From Bacteroidota bacterium (GTDB lineage: Bacteria; Bacteroidota; Bacteroidia; Chitinophagales; Chitinophagaceae), in assembly GCA_016868775.1 (NCBI GenBank), contig VGFT01000004.1:157375-221374 (forward strand): a stretch of DNA of 64,000 nucleotides. Direction: 5' to 3'. The notes below the pieces were generated by a model. The model worked only from the letters and a program-made list of their open reading frames with translations. It made no database searches and was not told the DNA's origin. Of the stretch, positions 37,464-45,990 are shown in pieces. Position 1 is the first letter of the stretch. Each line of letters starts with the position of its first letter. The translations under genes and the position numbers were made by a program.

Positions 37464-38741
37464 TCAGCTTTTTCGGAAAACCCATTTCAGCATCTCTCCC
37501 CAACTCGGTTTCTTTCCATACATAAGGATGCCCGTACGGTAGATCTTGGCGGCAAACCATACCGTTGCCAAAAATCCCAGTATCAATAAGAGCATGGACA
37601 ATCCCAATTGCCACCAGGGCACGGTGCCGGGTACACCGTACGGGATCCGGGCCATCATCACGATCGGTGAGCTGAAGGGGATCAGGCTGGCCCAGACGGC
37701 AATGGGTCCGGTTGGATTTGCGATGGCTGTAGTCATCAGCGCGATGGAAATGATCACCAGCATGGTAATGGGGAAGCTTAGCGATTGGGCCTCGCGGAGG
37801 TCTTCGTTTACGGCGCTGCCGATGGCTGCATAAAGAGAGGAGTAGAAGAAAAACCCACCAAGAAAATAAAATCCAAAACAAAATAAGATCAACGGCACGT
37901 TGATTCCGGTGATCACATTTTGCATGGCACCCACCATGGCCGAGGCAGAACCCAATCCATTGCCCGTGGCCATGGTAATATTATAGATCAAGAAAACAAA
38001 ACCGATCCACAGCAGGAATTGGGTAAGTGCCACCAGCCCAATACCAAGGATCTTGCCCATCATCATTTGAAACGGACGAACGGATGAAACCAATACCTCC
38101 GCGATGCGGTTGGTCTTTTCTTCCATGACACCCATCATGACTTGTGATCCGTAGATCAACAGGATCATATAGATCAGCAGTCCGGCGATGTAGCCGATCA
38201 CTTCCGCGAGGTTAGCGTTGGCGGTATCGTCTTCCAGGTTACGCGGACGGATCGACAATTGACTTCCCTGCAAGATGGCTTGTTTGGATTCGTCGATCGA
38301 CAGGCTGTCGTTTTTGATCCGACTCCAGATGCGATTCAGTTTGGCCTGTACGGCGGCCGTGGTGCCGCTACCGTAGGATTTTTTCGACTCCAGCCACATG
38401 CTGTCATTTCCCCGTTGCCAATCCAACGCCGGAATTCGAATGAATCCGTCAAATCCGGCGGATTCGGGGTCGCGAAAAACATCCGCTGCCTTTTCACTGA
38501 TAAGACTCAACTTGGAGCTGGGGTCAATAGTATTTTCTTCATCCAGTACTGCCTGACCGAAATAACCACTTTGGTCGACCAGTGCGATGTTTAGTACTTG
38601 CTTGCTGTTCTCGGCCAGGTATCCCATTCCGAAGATGAGTCCCACGTACAGCAACGGAAACAACAACGTCGAAATGATAAAGGTCTTCTTCCGTACCCGG
38701 GTCAGGTATTCTCGCTTGATGATGATAAATGTCTTGTTCAT
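37464..38741 (-). CDS. ABC-2 type transporter permease (NatB-like)
   Basis: This 425-residue membrane protein has one N-terminal membrane segment after KREYLTRVRKKTF, a periplasmic domain of about 150 residues, and then five or six membrane segments. That is the NatB/ABC2_membrane_3 layout. VMMGVMEEKTNRIAEVLVSSV is the conserved cytoplasmic motif. It is encoded 8 bases after its ABC ATPase, and together they should form an exporter; Na+ extrusion is known for B. subtilis NatAB but is only a possibility here. Confidence 0.88.
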   Translation of the reverse strand: MNKTFIIIKREYLTRVRKKTFIISTLLFPLLYVGLIFGMGYLAENSKQVLNIALVDQSGYFGQAVLDEENTIDPSSKLSLISEKAADVFRDPESAGFDGFIRIPALDWQRGNDSMWLESKKSYGSGTTAAVQAKLNRIWSRIKNDSLSIDESKQAILQGSQLSIRPRNLEDDTANANLAEVIGYIAGLLIYMILLIYGSQVMMGVMEEKTNRIAEVLVSSVRPFQMMMGKILGIGLVALTQFLLWIGFVFLIYNITMATGNGLGSASAMVGAMQNVITGINVPLILFCFGFYFLGGFFFYSSLYAAIGSAVNEDLREAQSLSFPITMLVIISIALMTTAIANPTGPIAVWASLIPFSSPIVMMARIPYGVPGTVPWWQLGLSMLLLILGFLATVWFAAKIYRTGILMYGKKPSWGEMLKWVFRKS

Positions 38742-38749
38742 AGAATTGT

Positions 38750-39685
38750 TTAGGGGGCGGATTGGAATTGGCGGGCGGTAGGGCTATCCCCAACCAATCG
38801 GATAAAGACTTCGTTCAGGCTGGGTAAAAGTTCTTCGAACGACCGAACGGAAATAGAATGGTCAAGAAGAAACCGAAGCACCTCGTTGGTACTTTTTCCC
38901 TCGTGAATCCGTACGATCTGATCCTGCGTACTGGCCCGAATAAGATCAAAGGGTGCTTGTGCAATTTGATCCTCAGTTAGGGGAGAAATGCCGATCCGAA
39001 AATTATTCTGTTTGTATTGTTGTTTAACATCGCCCACGGTTCCATCCAGGATCTTTTTTCCTTTGTTCACCAGAATGATGTGTTCACAGATCTCCTCAAC
39101 TTGTTCCATGCGGTGGGTACTGAATAGGATGATGGATCCGTTTTTTGCCAGTCGGTGGATCTCGTCTTTGATGAGGTTGCTGTTCACGGGATCCAGTCCA
39201 CTGAACGGCTCATCTAAAATGATCAACTTGGGTTCGTGTAGTACGGCGCTCACGAATTGAAGTTTTTGGCTCATGCCTTTGGAGAGGTCCTCCACTTTTT
39301 TGTTCCACCAGCTTTGCATTTCCAGGCGTTCAAACCAATGTTTGACTTGTTTCATGGCTTCCGGGCGGGGCAGTCCTTTTAGCTGAGCCAGGTAGAGCGC
39401 GTGTTCGCCGATCTTCATTTTTTTATAGAGACCTCTTTCTTCGGGCATGTAGCCGATGTGGCGCACATCGTGGATGGGATCAAAAGGTTTTCCCTGAAAA
39501 GTGATGGTTCCCGAATCGGGATAGAAAATACCCGTGATCATGCGGATCAACGTGGTTTTACCTGCTCCGTTTGGGCCGAGAAGTCCAAAGATTTGTCCGG
39601 GGGCAACCTCAAAGCTGATGTCGTCTACTGCCTTTTGGTTGGCGAAATATTTTTTCAGGTGTTCAACCCGTAAGAGTTCCTGCAT
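38750..39685 (-). CDS. ABC transporter ATP-binding protein (NatA-like)
   Basis: The 311-residue ATPase has Walker A GPNGAGKTT near residue 36, signature DLSKGMSQKLQFV, Walker B LIILDEPFSGLDP and switch LFSTHRMEQVEEICE. The C-terminal DUF4162-like accessory domain is present (about 225-300), which is common in this group. It pairs with the NatB-like permease directly downstream. A minus-strand TACCTTTG box ends 14 bases before the ATG. Confidence 0.92.
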   Translation of the reverse strand: MQELLRVEHLKKYFANQKAVDDISFEVAPGQIFGLLGPNGAGKTTLIRMITGIFYPDSGTITFQGKPFDPIHDVRHIGYMPEERGLYKKMKIGEHALYLAQLKGLPRPEAMKQVKHWFERLEMQSWWNKKVEDLSKGMSQKLQFVSAVLHEPKLIILDEPFSGLDPVNSNLIKDEIHRLAKNGSIILFSTHRMEQVEEICEHIILVNKGKKILDGTVGDVKQQYKQNNFRIGISPLTEDQIAQAPFDLIRASTQDQIVRIHEGKSTNEVLRFLLDHSISVRSFEELLPSLNEVFIRLVGDSPTARQFQSAP

Positions 39686-39699
39686 GCGAAAGATTTCGG

Positions 39700-39707
39700 C
39701 AAAGGTA
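39700..39707 (-). promoter_or_regulatory. TAnnTTTG -7 box before the ABC exporter operon
   Basis: The minus strand reads TACCTTTG, 14 bases upstream of the ATPase start codon. No TTG at the expected -33 position. Confidence 0.5.
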
Positions 39708-39729
39708 TTTGGGCAGATCGATTTCGTTG

Positions 39730-41298
39730 TTAGGTTTCCGTTAATACTGCGGCTATTGCCAGGGCCACGCGCTCTCCATCCATCGCCGCGCTTATGATTC
39801 CGCCTGCATAACCGGAACCTTCCCCGCAGGGGTAAAGATTATTGATCTCGGGGTGGTTCAGTTTCTGTTGGTCGCGCGGAATGCGGACGGGCGACGAGGT
39901 TCGGGATTCGGTAGCTACCACCACGGCTTCCTTTGTATAATACCCTTTCATTTTCCGACCGGTTCGGCGGAACGCTTCCTGCAAACGAGTATGTATAAAG
40001 GTGGGGAGGATCTCTGTCAAGTCTGCCGGTCGGATGCCCGGCAAGTAGGAGCAATGGGGCAGGTCGGTGGATATTTTTCCTTCGCAAAAATCCGTCAGCC
40101 GAAGTGCAGGGGCCATCAGTTTTCCGCCCCCGGCCTGAAATGCTTTTTGCTCTATCTCCTGTTGGAAGGCAAGAACGGCCAGGGGGCCTTTGTTTTGGTA
40201 GGTCTGACAATCGGCCGGATTTACACTAACCACGATGCCACTGTTTGCGTAGGGATTGTTGCGTTTGGAAGGGCTCCATCCATTGACCACGATCTCTCCT
40301 GCGGCGGTGGCTGCCGGGGCAATGATTCCACCCGGACACATACAGAAAGAAAACACCCCTCGATCGGCTACTTGCTCCACCCAACTATAGGCAGCCGGGG
40401 GAAGGAGTGGGTCGCCGGTTAGGGCGCAATGGTATTGGGTTTGGTCGATCAGGTCTTGAGGATGTTCTACCCGTACACCCAGGGCAAAGGGCTTAGCCTC
40501 GATCCGAATACTCTTTTTATGAAACAGGTGAAAAACATCTCGCGCAGAGTGACCGGTGGCTAGTAAATAGGCGTGGGCACGAAAAGATGTTCCGTTTTCG
40601 CAGATCAGTTCCCGGATCTCCCCGTTTTCAACGGTCAGGTCGCTCATGCGAGACTCAAAATGGATCTCACCTCCGGCAGCTTCGATGGCCTCGCGCATGG
40701 AGGTGATAATGCCGGGTAATTTGTTGGTGCCGATGTGGGGATGGGCATCTACCAGGATCTCTGAGGAGGCGCCAAATTGGACAAAAAGGTGGAGGATCCG
40801 ATCCAGGTTGCCTCTTTTTTGACTACGGGTGAAGAGCTTTCCGTCGCTATAGGTTCCGGCCCCACCCTCCCCGAAGCAGTAGTTGCTGTTTGGATCAACC
40901 ACCCCTTGTTTGTTCAGGGCGGCTAGGTCGCGGCGGCGGCTGCGCACATCTTTGCCTCTTTCCAGCAGGATGGGTTTGATGCCTTGTTGGATGAGTTGAA
41001 GGGCCGCGAAGAGTCCGGCTGGTCCGGCCCCAACGATCACCACTTGTGGAGCCGTTGGTCGAAGGGGCGGGAATTCAATAGCGGCGTAGGGCAGATCGAG
41101 CAGCGGTTCATCTATATATACATCCAGGTTAAGAACGACCCGAACCATCCGCTGCCGGGCATCCAACGAGCGTTTTAAAACACGGTAACCGGTGATGCGG
41201 TCGGAGGCAACCCCCACTAGGGCAGTCAATTGTCCCCGGATCCAGTCAGATCGCAGGGCTTCCGCAGGCAATACGGAAAGCGTAACCGGGCGTATCAT
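39730..41298 (-). CDS. COG2509-type FAD-dependent dehydrogenase
   Basis: This 522-residue flavoprotein has an N-terminal domain of about 85 residues followed by the FAD loop VIVGAGPAGLFAALQL. NYCFGEGGAGTYSDGKLFTR and ATGHSARDVFHLF are hallmarks of the uncharacterised COG2509 family (distantly related to BaiN/HI0933 flavoproteins). YPCGEGSGYAGGIISAAMDG near the C-terminus completes the FAD site. Substrate is unknown. The open frame extends far upstream into the AT-rich region at 41299-41565 with no convincing start; ATG at 41298 (MIRPVTLSVL) is chosen. Confidence 0.88.
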   Translation of the reverse strand: MIRPVTLSVLPAEALRSDWIRGQLTALVGVASDRITGYRVLKRSLDARQRMVRVVLNLDVYIDEPLLDLPYAAIEFPPLRPTAPQVVIVGAGPAGLFAALQLIQQGIKPILLERGKDVRSRRRDLAALNKQGVVDPNSNYCFGEGGAGTYSDGKLFTRSQKRGNLDRILHLFVQFGASSEILVDAHPHIGTNKLPGIITSMREAIEAAGGEIHFESRMSDLTVENGEIRELICENGTSFRAHAYLLATGHSARDVFHLFHKKSIRIEAKPFALGVRVEHPQDLIDQTQYHCALTGDPLLPPAAYSWVEQVADRGVFSFCMCPGGIIAPAATAAGEIVVNGWSPSKRNNPYANSGIVVSVNPADCQTYQNKGPLAVLAFQQEIEQKAFQAGGGKLMAPALRLTDFCEGKISTDLPHCSYLPGIRPADLTEILPTFIHTRLQEAFRRTGRKMKGYYTKEAVVVATESRTSSPVRIPRDQQKLNHPEINNLYPCGEGSGYAGGIISAAMDGERVALAIAAVLTET

Positions 41299-41634
41299 AA
41301 GGGTCAGGTTTTTATCCTGAAAGCATAAAGATCGGCAATTCGAGGAACCTGTAAGGGGTAAATCGCAAACGCTTGTTTGGGGGAATCGGTCATTTATTTC
41401 GATTGAAGTCCGGCATAAGGGGTAGACATCCAATTTTCCAAATTTTTCGAGGGAAAAATTGAAAAAAATTCGACTTTTTTTATTCCCTGAAAAAACAAAT
41501 CCGCAAAAAATTTTTTTCTGGAAAAAATGTTGATATTCGCCGTCCCACCCACCTGAATCGGTCATGTGATTTTCTGATGAGGTGGGTAACTGAAATCAAC
41601 AATCGTTTAATCGATATAAATCGTTTTTCGCTCG
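41299..41634. other. AT-rich intergenic region upstream of dnaA (candidate origin or regulatory region)
   Basis: These 336 bases separate the divergent flavoprotein and dnaA genes. The stretch 41430-41530 is extremely AT-rich with runs of A and T. It contains a perfect 8-base hairpin, AATTTTTC and GAAAAATT, at 41441-41460, and an 8-base inverted repeat, ACCCACCT and AGGTGGGT, at 41547-41554 and 41580-41587. One sequence matching the relaxed DnaA box TTTTCCACA occurs on the minus strand at 41646-41654, inside codons 4-7 of dnaA. No box cluster was found in the gap, so an origin is possible but not shown. Confidence 0.35.
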
Positions 41635-43068
41635 ATGGATAAGAATGTGGAAAAAGTATGGTCGAATTGTCTGAAGATCATCAAGGACATTGTGGAGTGG
41701 CAACATTTCAAAACCTGGTTCGAACCTATCCAGCCGGTATCCATCAAGAACAACGTTCTCGTCATTCAAGTTCCCAGTCAATTTTTCTTTGAGTACCTGG
41801 AAGAGCATTACGTCAATCTCTTGTCCAAGTCCTTGAAACGAGAGTTGGGCAAGGAAGCGCGGTTGGAGTACCGGATCATGGTGGACAGCGGTAACAGCCG
41901 CAACAAGCCGGTGACCATGGATGTGGCCGGACAAGGCTTTAAGGCGTATGGCAATAATGAGATGGATTTTCCGCTGGTCATTAATACGCCGGTTCGCAAT
42001 CCTTTTGTGATCCCCGGGTTGAAGAAAATGCAGATCGATCCACAGCTGAATCCGACCTATACGTTCGAAAGTTATGTGGAGGGTGATTGCAACCGGGTTG
42101 CCCGCCGGGCCGGAAAGACCGTTGCGGAAAAACCCGGAACCAATTCATTCAACCCGTTGGTGATCTACGGCGGCGTGGGACTTGGAAAAACACACTTGGC
42201 GCAGGCCATCGGAAATGAGGTAAAATGCCTGCACCCCAACAAGGTCGTGCTCTATGTCAGCTCGGAGAAGTTCATTCAGCAGTTCATGGACCACAGCCGC
42301 AACAACGCCATCAACGACTTCATTCATTTTTATCAGTTGATTGATGTGTTGATCGTGGACGATGTTCACTTCTTTGCCAAGGCCGAAAAGACGCAGGATG
42401 CCTTTTTTGCCATCTTCAACCATTTGCATCAATCCCAAAAGCAATTGGTGCTTACTTCGGATAAATCGCCCAAGGATTTGGAGGGGCTGAATGAGCGTTT
42501 GCTCAGCCGGTTCCGTTGGGGACTCAGTGCCGACCTGCAAGTGCCCGAATACGAGACGCGGGTTGAGATTCTGGAGCTGAAGATGAAGAAGAACGGAATG
42601 GAAATGCCGAAGGAAGTGGTGAAGTACATTGCCTACAACATCAGCAACAACGTACGCGAGCTGGAAGGAGCTTTGATCTCCTTGTTGGCACAGTCTTCCT
42701 TGAATCGTCGCGAGATCGACCTCGATTTGGCCAAGAAAGTGCTTCGCAATTTTGTCAAATCCTCCAGCAAAGAGATCACCATCGATACGATTCAGAAAAT
42801 GGTCTGCGAGTATTTCGATGTTCCATACGATAAATTATTACAAAAGACCCGAAAGCGTGAGATCGTGCAAGCTCGTCAGATTACCATGTATCTAGCAAAG
42901 GCCTTTACCAAGAATTCCCTGAAAACCATTGGGGAACATTTCGGGGGCCGCGATCATACCACCGTCATTCACTCCTGCCAGACGGTAAAAGATCTGATGG
43001 ATACCGATGGAGTGTTCCGCGAAAACGTATTGGAACTTCAGCAGAAGGTTCAGTTGGCAGCCATGTAA
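41635..43068 (+). CDS. dnaA: Chromosomal replication initiator protein DnaA
   Basis: DnaA binds oriC and opens it. All four domains are seen in 477 residues: the N-terminal DnaB-interacting domain (VWSNCLKIIKDIVEWQHFKTW), a linker of about 85-165, the AAA+ core with Walker A GGVGLGKTH at 179-187 and Walker B VDDVH at 241-245, sensor 2 region NNVRELEGAL, and the C-terminal DNA-binding domain with FGGRDHTTVIHS. It is not next to dnaN, recF or gyrB. A transcript terminator-like hairpin follows at 43095-43118. Confidence 0.97.
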   Translation: MDKNVEKVWSNCLKIIKDIVEWQHFKTWFEPIQPVSIKNNVLVIQVPSQFFFEYLEEHYVNLLSKSLKRELGKEARLEYRIMVDSGNSRNKPVTMDVAGQGFKAYGNNEMDFPLVINTPVRNPFVIPGLKKMQIDPQLNPTYTFESYVEGDCNRVARRAGKTVAEKPGTNSFNPLVIYGGVGLGKTHLAQAIGNEVKCLHPNKVVLYVSSEKFIQQFMDHSRNNAINDFIHFYQLIDVLIVDDVHFFAKAEKTQDAFFAIFNHLHQSQKQLVLTSDKSPKDLEGLNERLLSRFRWGLSADLQVPEYETRVEILELKMKKNGMEMPKEVVKYIAYNISNNVRELEGALISLLAQSSLNRREIDLDLAKKVLRNFVKSSSKEITIDTIQKMVCEYFDVPYDKLLQKTRKREIVQARQITMYLAKAFTKNSLKTIGEHFGGRDHTTVIHSCQTVKDLMDTDGVFRENVLELQQKVQLAAM

Positions 43069-43094
43069 TTCAACTTCCTAGCAACGTATAAAAT

Positions 43095-43118
43095 AAATGC
43101 CCCAGCGATGGGGCATTT
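43095..43118 (-). terminator. Hairpin between dnaA and tRNA-Ser
   Basis: A 9-base stem, AAATGCCCC and GGGGCATTT, encloses the loop AGCGAT. On the minus strand it is followed by a T-rich tail (ATTTTATAC after the stem's own TTT), so it best fits termination of tRNA-Ser. On the plus strand it lies 26 bases after the dnaA stop, but only three T follow. Confidence 0.75.
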
Positions 43119-43129
43119 GATGTATTGAG

Positions 43130-43220
43130 CGGAGAGGGAGGGATTCGAACCCTCGGTACAGATTTAAGTCCGTACAACGGTTTAGCAAACCGGCCCTTTC
43201 GGCCACTCAGGCACCTCTCC
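43130..43220 (-). tRNA. tRNA-Ser (GCT)
   Basis: Read on the minus strand, the acceptor stem GGAGAGG pairs with CCTCTCC. The anticodon loop is TTGCTAA with anticodon GCT, serving AGC and AGT codons. A long variable arm is present (about 91 bases in total), as in all class II tRNAs. GGTTCGAATCC gives the T arm. The discriminator base is G. CCA is not encoded. Confidence 0.95.
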
Positions 43221-43229
43221 GTGGGGCGT

Positions 43230-43237
43230 CAAAAATA
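43230..43237 (-). promoter_or_regulatory. TAnnTTTG -7 box before tRNA-Ser
   Basis: The minus strand reads TATTTTTG, 9 bases upstream of the tRNA 5' end. The -33 TTG is not at the exact spacing. Confidence 0.5.
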
Positions 43238-43263
43238 CAATTATCAATCGAATTTTTGAAGTC

Positions 43264-45147
43264 TCATAGAGCCCCCACGCTTCGGCTGACGAAGGCGGTC
43301 AGGTCTGCTCCTTTGAGCATGCCTTGGGCCAACAGGGCCAGGTCATAAGCCTGCTTGGCCAGTCTGGGTTGTTCTTCGGAATTAGCCAACAGGATCTTTT
43401 TGAGCAGCGGGTGATTTCCATTCAGGGACACCTTAAATGTATCGGGCATGTTTCCGTAAAAGCTCATGCCGCCGCCCATTTTGCTCATTTCTTTCATGCG
43501 ACGCATCCATTCTTCGCGGGTGATGATGACCGGTAGTTGATCGGCCGGCAGGCTCTCCAGCTCCACGTTCATGGATTTGTTGTGGATGGCCTCTTCAAAG
43601 ATTTTTTTGAGATCGTTGACCTCGGTTTCGTTGAGCGTATGGGCCGGGATATCGGATTTCTCGATGAGTTTGTCGAGGATGTCGGCATCCACGCGTTTCA
43701 GGGAGGTTTTTTCCAACTTCGTTTCCAGATGCTGGATGAAGTGCAGGTCGATCGGAGAATCCATGACCAGCACATCGTACCCTTTTTGGTTGGCCGACTC
43801 GATAAAACTGTGTTGTCCTTCTGCATCTTGGGTATAGAGCCAGATGAGCTGCCCGTTCTTGTCGGTCTGAAAATCTTTCACTTTGGCTTGATACTCTTCG
43901 AGTGTGTAGGTTTCCGCCTGGGTGTTGGTCAGCAGCACAAAGCTTTTGGCTTTCTCGAAGAATTTTTCATCGGAGATCGAGCCGTACTTCACAAAAAGTC
44001 CGAGGTCTTTCCATTTTTCCTGAAAGGCATTGCGGTCTTTGTTGAAGAGCTCTTGCAGTTTTTCGGCTACTTTTCGACTGATGTAGCCGTTGATCTTTTT
44101 GACATTGCTATCGGCTTGCAGGAAGGAGCGGCTTACGTTCAGGGGAATGTCGGGCGAGTCGATCACGCCGTGTAAGAGCAGCAGAAATTCCGGCACGATG
44201 TCTTTTACCTCGTCGGTTATGAATACCTGACGGCTAAACAGTTTGATCTTGTTGCGTTGCAGTTCAAGATCATTCTTGACCTTGGGAAAATAAAGTACAC
44301 CGGTGAGGTTGAAAGGGTAGTCGACGTTCAGGTGGATCCAGAACAGCGGGTCTTCGCTCATCGGATAGAGTTCGCGGTAGAAGCTTAGGTAGTCTTCGTC
44401 TTTTAATTCGCTGGGGGTGCGGGTCCACAGGGGGTTGACGGTATTGACGATGTTGTCTACCTCGACGGATTTGTATTTGGGTTTACCGTCCTTGTCCTCT
44501 CCATCGGGCACGGATTCGGTCTTGGTACCGAATTGGATGGGAACGGGCAGGAATTTGCAGTATTTGTTCAGGATCTCTTGTATCCGAAATTTTTCCAGAA
44601 ATTCTTTTGATTCTTCGTTGATGTAGAGGATGATGTCGGTGCCGCGGGTTTTGCGTTTGCCTTTTCCGATCTCGTATTGGGTGGATCCATCGCAGCTCCA
44701 ATAGGCTGCTTCCGATCCATCTTGGTGGGAGCGGGTTTGGATCTCTACTTTCTCCGCTACCATGAAGGCGGAGTAGAATCCGAGTCCGAAACGCCCGATG
44801 ATCTCGTTGGCGTCTTGGGCTTCTTTGAATTTTTCCATGAATTCGGTGGCTCCGGAGAAGGCCACTTGGTTGATGTATTTTTTGATCTCTTCTTCGGTCA
44901 TGCCGATTCCGGCGTCCGAAATGGTCAGGGTCTTTGCCTTTTCATCCAGTTTGACCTCGATCCGCAGGTCGCCCAACTCTTGCTTGATGTGTCCCAGACT
45001 GCTCAGCCGTTTGAGTTTCTGGGTGGCATCGACCGCGTTGCTGACCAATTCCCGCAGGAAGATCTCGTGATCGGAATAGAGGAATTTTTTGATGATGGGA
45101 AAAATGTTCTCCGTGTTGATCGAAATACTGCCTTTTTCGGTAGCCAT
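43264..45147 (-). CDS. htpG: Molecular chaperone HtpG (Hsp90)
   Basis: HtpG is the bacterial Hsp90, an ATP-dependent dimeric cytoplasmic chaperone. The GHKL ATP-binding N-domain shows ELVSNAVDATQK (near residue 35), LTISDAGIGMT and GRFGLGFYSAFMVA. The middle domain has NVSRSFLQ, and the C-terminal dimerisation domain is complete. The 627 residues are normal. It is convergent with nothing: tRNA-Ser, also on the minus strand, lies downstream. A long non-coding stretch is upstream. Confidence 0.97.
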   Translation of the reverse strand: MATEKGSISINTENIFPIIKKFLYSDHEIFLRELVSNAVDATQKLKRLSSLGHIKQELGDLRIEVKLDEKAKTLTISDAGIGMTEEEIKKYINQVAFSGATEFMEKFKEAQDANEIIGRFGLGFYSAFMVAEKVEIQTRSHQDGSEAAYWSCDGSTQYEIGKGKRKTRGTDIILYINEESKEFLEKFRIQEILNKYCKFLPVPIQFGTKTESVPDGEDKDGKPKYKSVEVDNIVNTVNPLWTRTPSELKDEDYLSFYRELYPMSEDPLFWIHLNVDYPFNLTGVLYFPKVKNDLELQRNKIKLFSRQVFITDEVKDIVPEFLLLLHGVIDSPDIPLNVSRSFLQADSNVKKINGYISRKVAEKLQELFNKDRNAFQEKWKDLGLFVKYGSISDEKFFEKAKSFVLLTNTQAETYTLEEYQAKVKDFQTDKNGQLIWLYTQDAEGQHSFIESANQKGYDVLVMDSPIDLHFIQHLETKLEKTSLKRVDADILDKLIEKSDIPAHTLNETEVNDLKKIFEEAIHNKSMNVELESLPADQLPVIITREEWMRRMKEMSKMGGGMSFYGNMPDTFKVSLNGNHPLLKKILLANSEEQPRLAKQAYDLALLAQGMLKGADLTAFVSRSVGAL

Positions 45148-45337
45148 ATATTTGAGATTGGTTTATGCGACCTACACAATCCCCGTACCAAGGAGCGGGG
45201 TTTGTCAGTTTGTCATCATTTAGCGAAGAATAAATACCCATTACCCGGGGACTGTATACATTTTGTCTTACAGAATGTCAGGCTGGAAACTTGAACTGAA
45301 CTACCCAAAAAATATATAGATTCTATTTTAAGAATAA
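45148..45337. other. Upstream region of htpG
   Basis: No gene was recognised here. It contains a small hairpin, CCCCG and CGGGG, near 45180-45200 and an AT-rich stretch at 45300-45345. No TAnnTTTG box and no heat-shock CIRCE inverted repeat was seen for htpG. Confidence 0.4.
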
Positions 45338-45706
45338 TCATATGAAATATCTAAAGTTACAGCCAGCCTGCCTTTTGTTCTTCTGGCAGGATTCTTTAAC
45401 CGGGTAGGACCTTCGTGCCCCGGGCTGTACGGCACCGGTCTCCAGCATCCTGTCTCTTGCGGTGGATATCACCGATTCCAGGGGGGTAGCAGGTTATTAC
45501 CGGTCGTGCATTACCCCGTAGGGACATGGCAAACAATAAATGGATGCATCGTAGGAAAAAAGGATCAAGGTTTTGGAGTGACCTTTCAGCCGGAACGCAA
45601 AAGGCTGGTTGTGATTCCACAATTTGATATGAAAACTAACGAATGTCTGAGAGAGGTCTGGAAGGTTGGATTTTACCCAAAACAACTACGTAAAAAAGCA
45701 GCTTAA
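45338..45706 (+). pseudogene. Open frame without a good start, possibly a decayed small exported protein
   Basis: A frame of 122 codons is open from 45338 to the TAA at 45704-45706. Its first part is hydrophobic (SLPFVLLAGFF), like the core of a signal peptide, but has no ATG in frame; the first usable start is GTG at 45506, which gives 66 residues. An ATG at 45342 lies in another frame and stops after about 20 codons. The last part is basic (FYPKQLRKKAA). I do not recognise a family. It could be a frameshifted small gene or chance. Confidence 0.25.
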
Positions 45707-45720
45707 ATTATAATTGGGGA

Positions 45721-45954
45721 TGAACCGCCGCTACCTACTACAAATTCAAGGTACTTTCCAACACCTTGTATTCGGTGAACCAAAAAACAAAAGATTTTGA
45801 GATGTTTTCCCCCGATGAGTACATTCCTGACCTGAGCGGAGAGCCCTTTTTAGTGGAATTATCCATTCCGATGAATGATCCGGCGAACGGACAAATGAAT
45901 CGGTTGGTGTACTTTAAGACTAGTTCAGTGTTACAGCTTCCGCTTCGTTGATTT
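45721..45954 (+). pseudogene. 5'-truncated coding fragment of unknown family
   Basis: After a TGA at 45721 one frame stays open to TGA at about 45949-45951. It translates to about 75 residues with protein-like composition (KFKVLSNTLYSVN, MFSPDEYIPDLSGEPF, NRLVYFKTSSVLQLP). The only possible starts are TTG at 45766 and ATG at 45799. An ATG at 45719 lies in another frame. It looks like the 3' end of a gene whose front was lost, just upstream of the VTC-domain gene. No family is recognised. Confidence 0.3.
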
Positions 45955-45990
45955 GGCAGATAGCTATTTATACGTACATTCATTGTTAGA

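Noticed and set aside
43537..44175. 212-codon open frame on the plus strand inside htpG
   Set aside because: It is antisense to conserved Hsp90 sequence and has no independent start context or promoter.
45180..45200. CIRCE-type heat-shock element upstream of htpG
   Set aside because: The CCCCG/CGGGG hairpin does not match the TTAGCACTC-N9-GAGTGCTAA element and no other match was seen.
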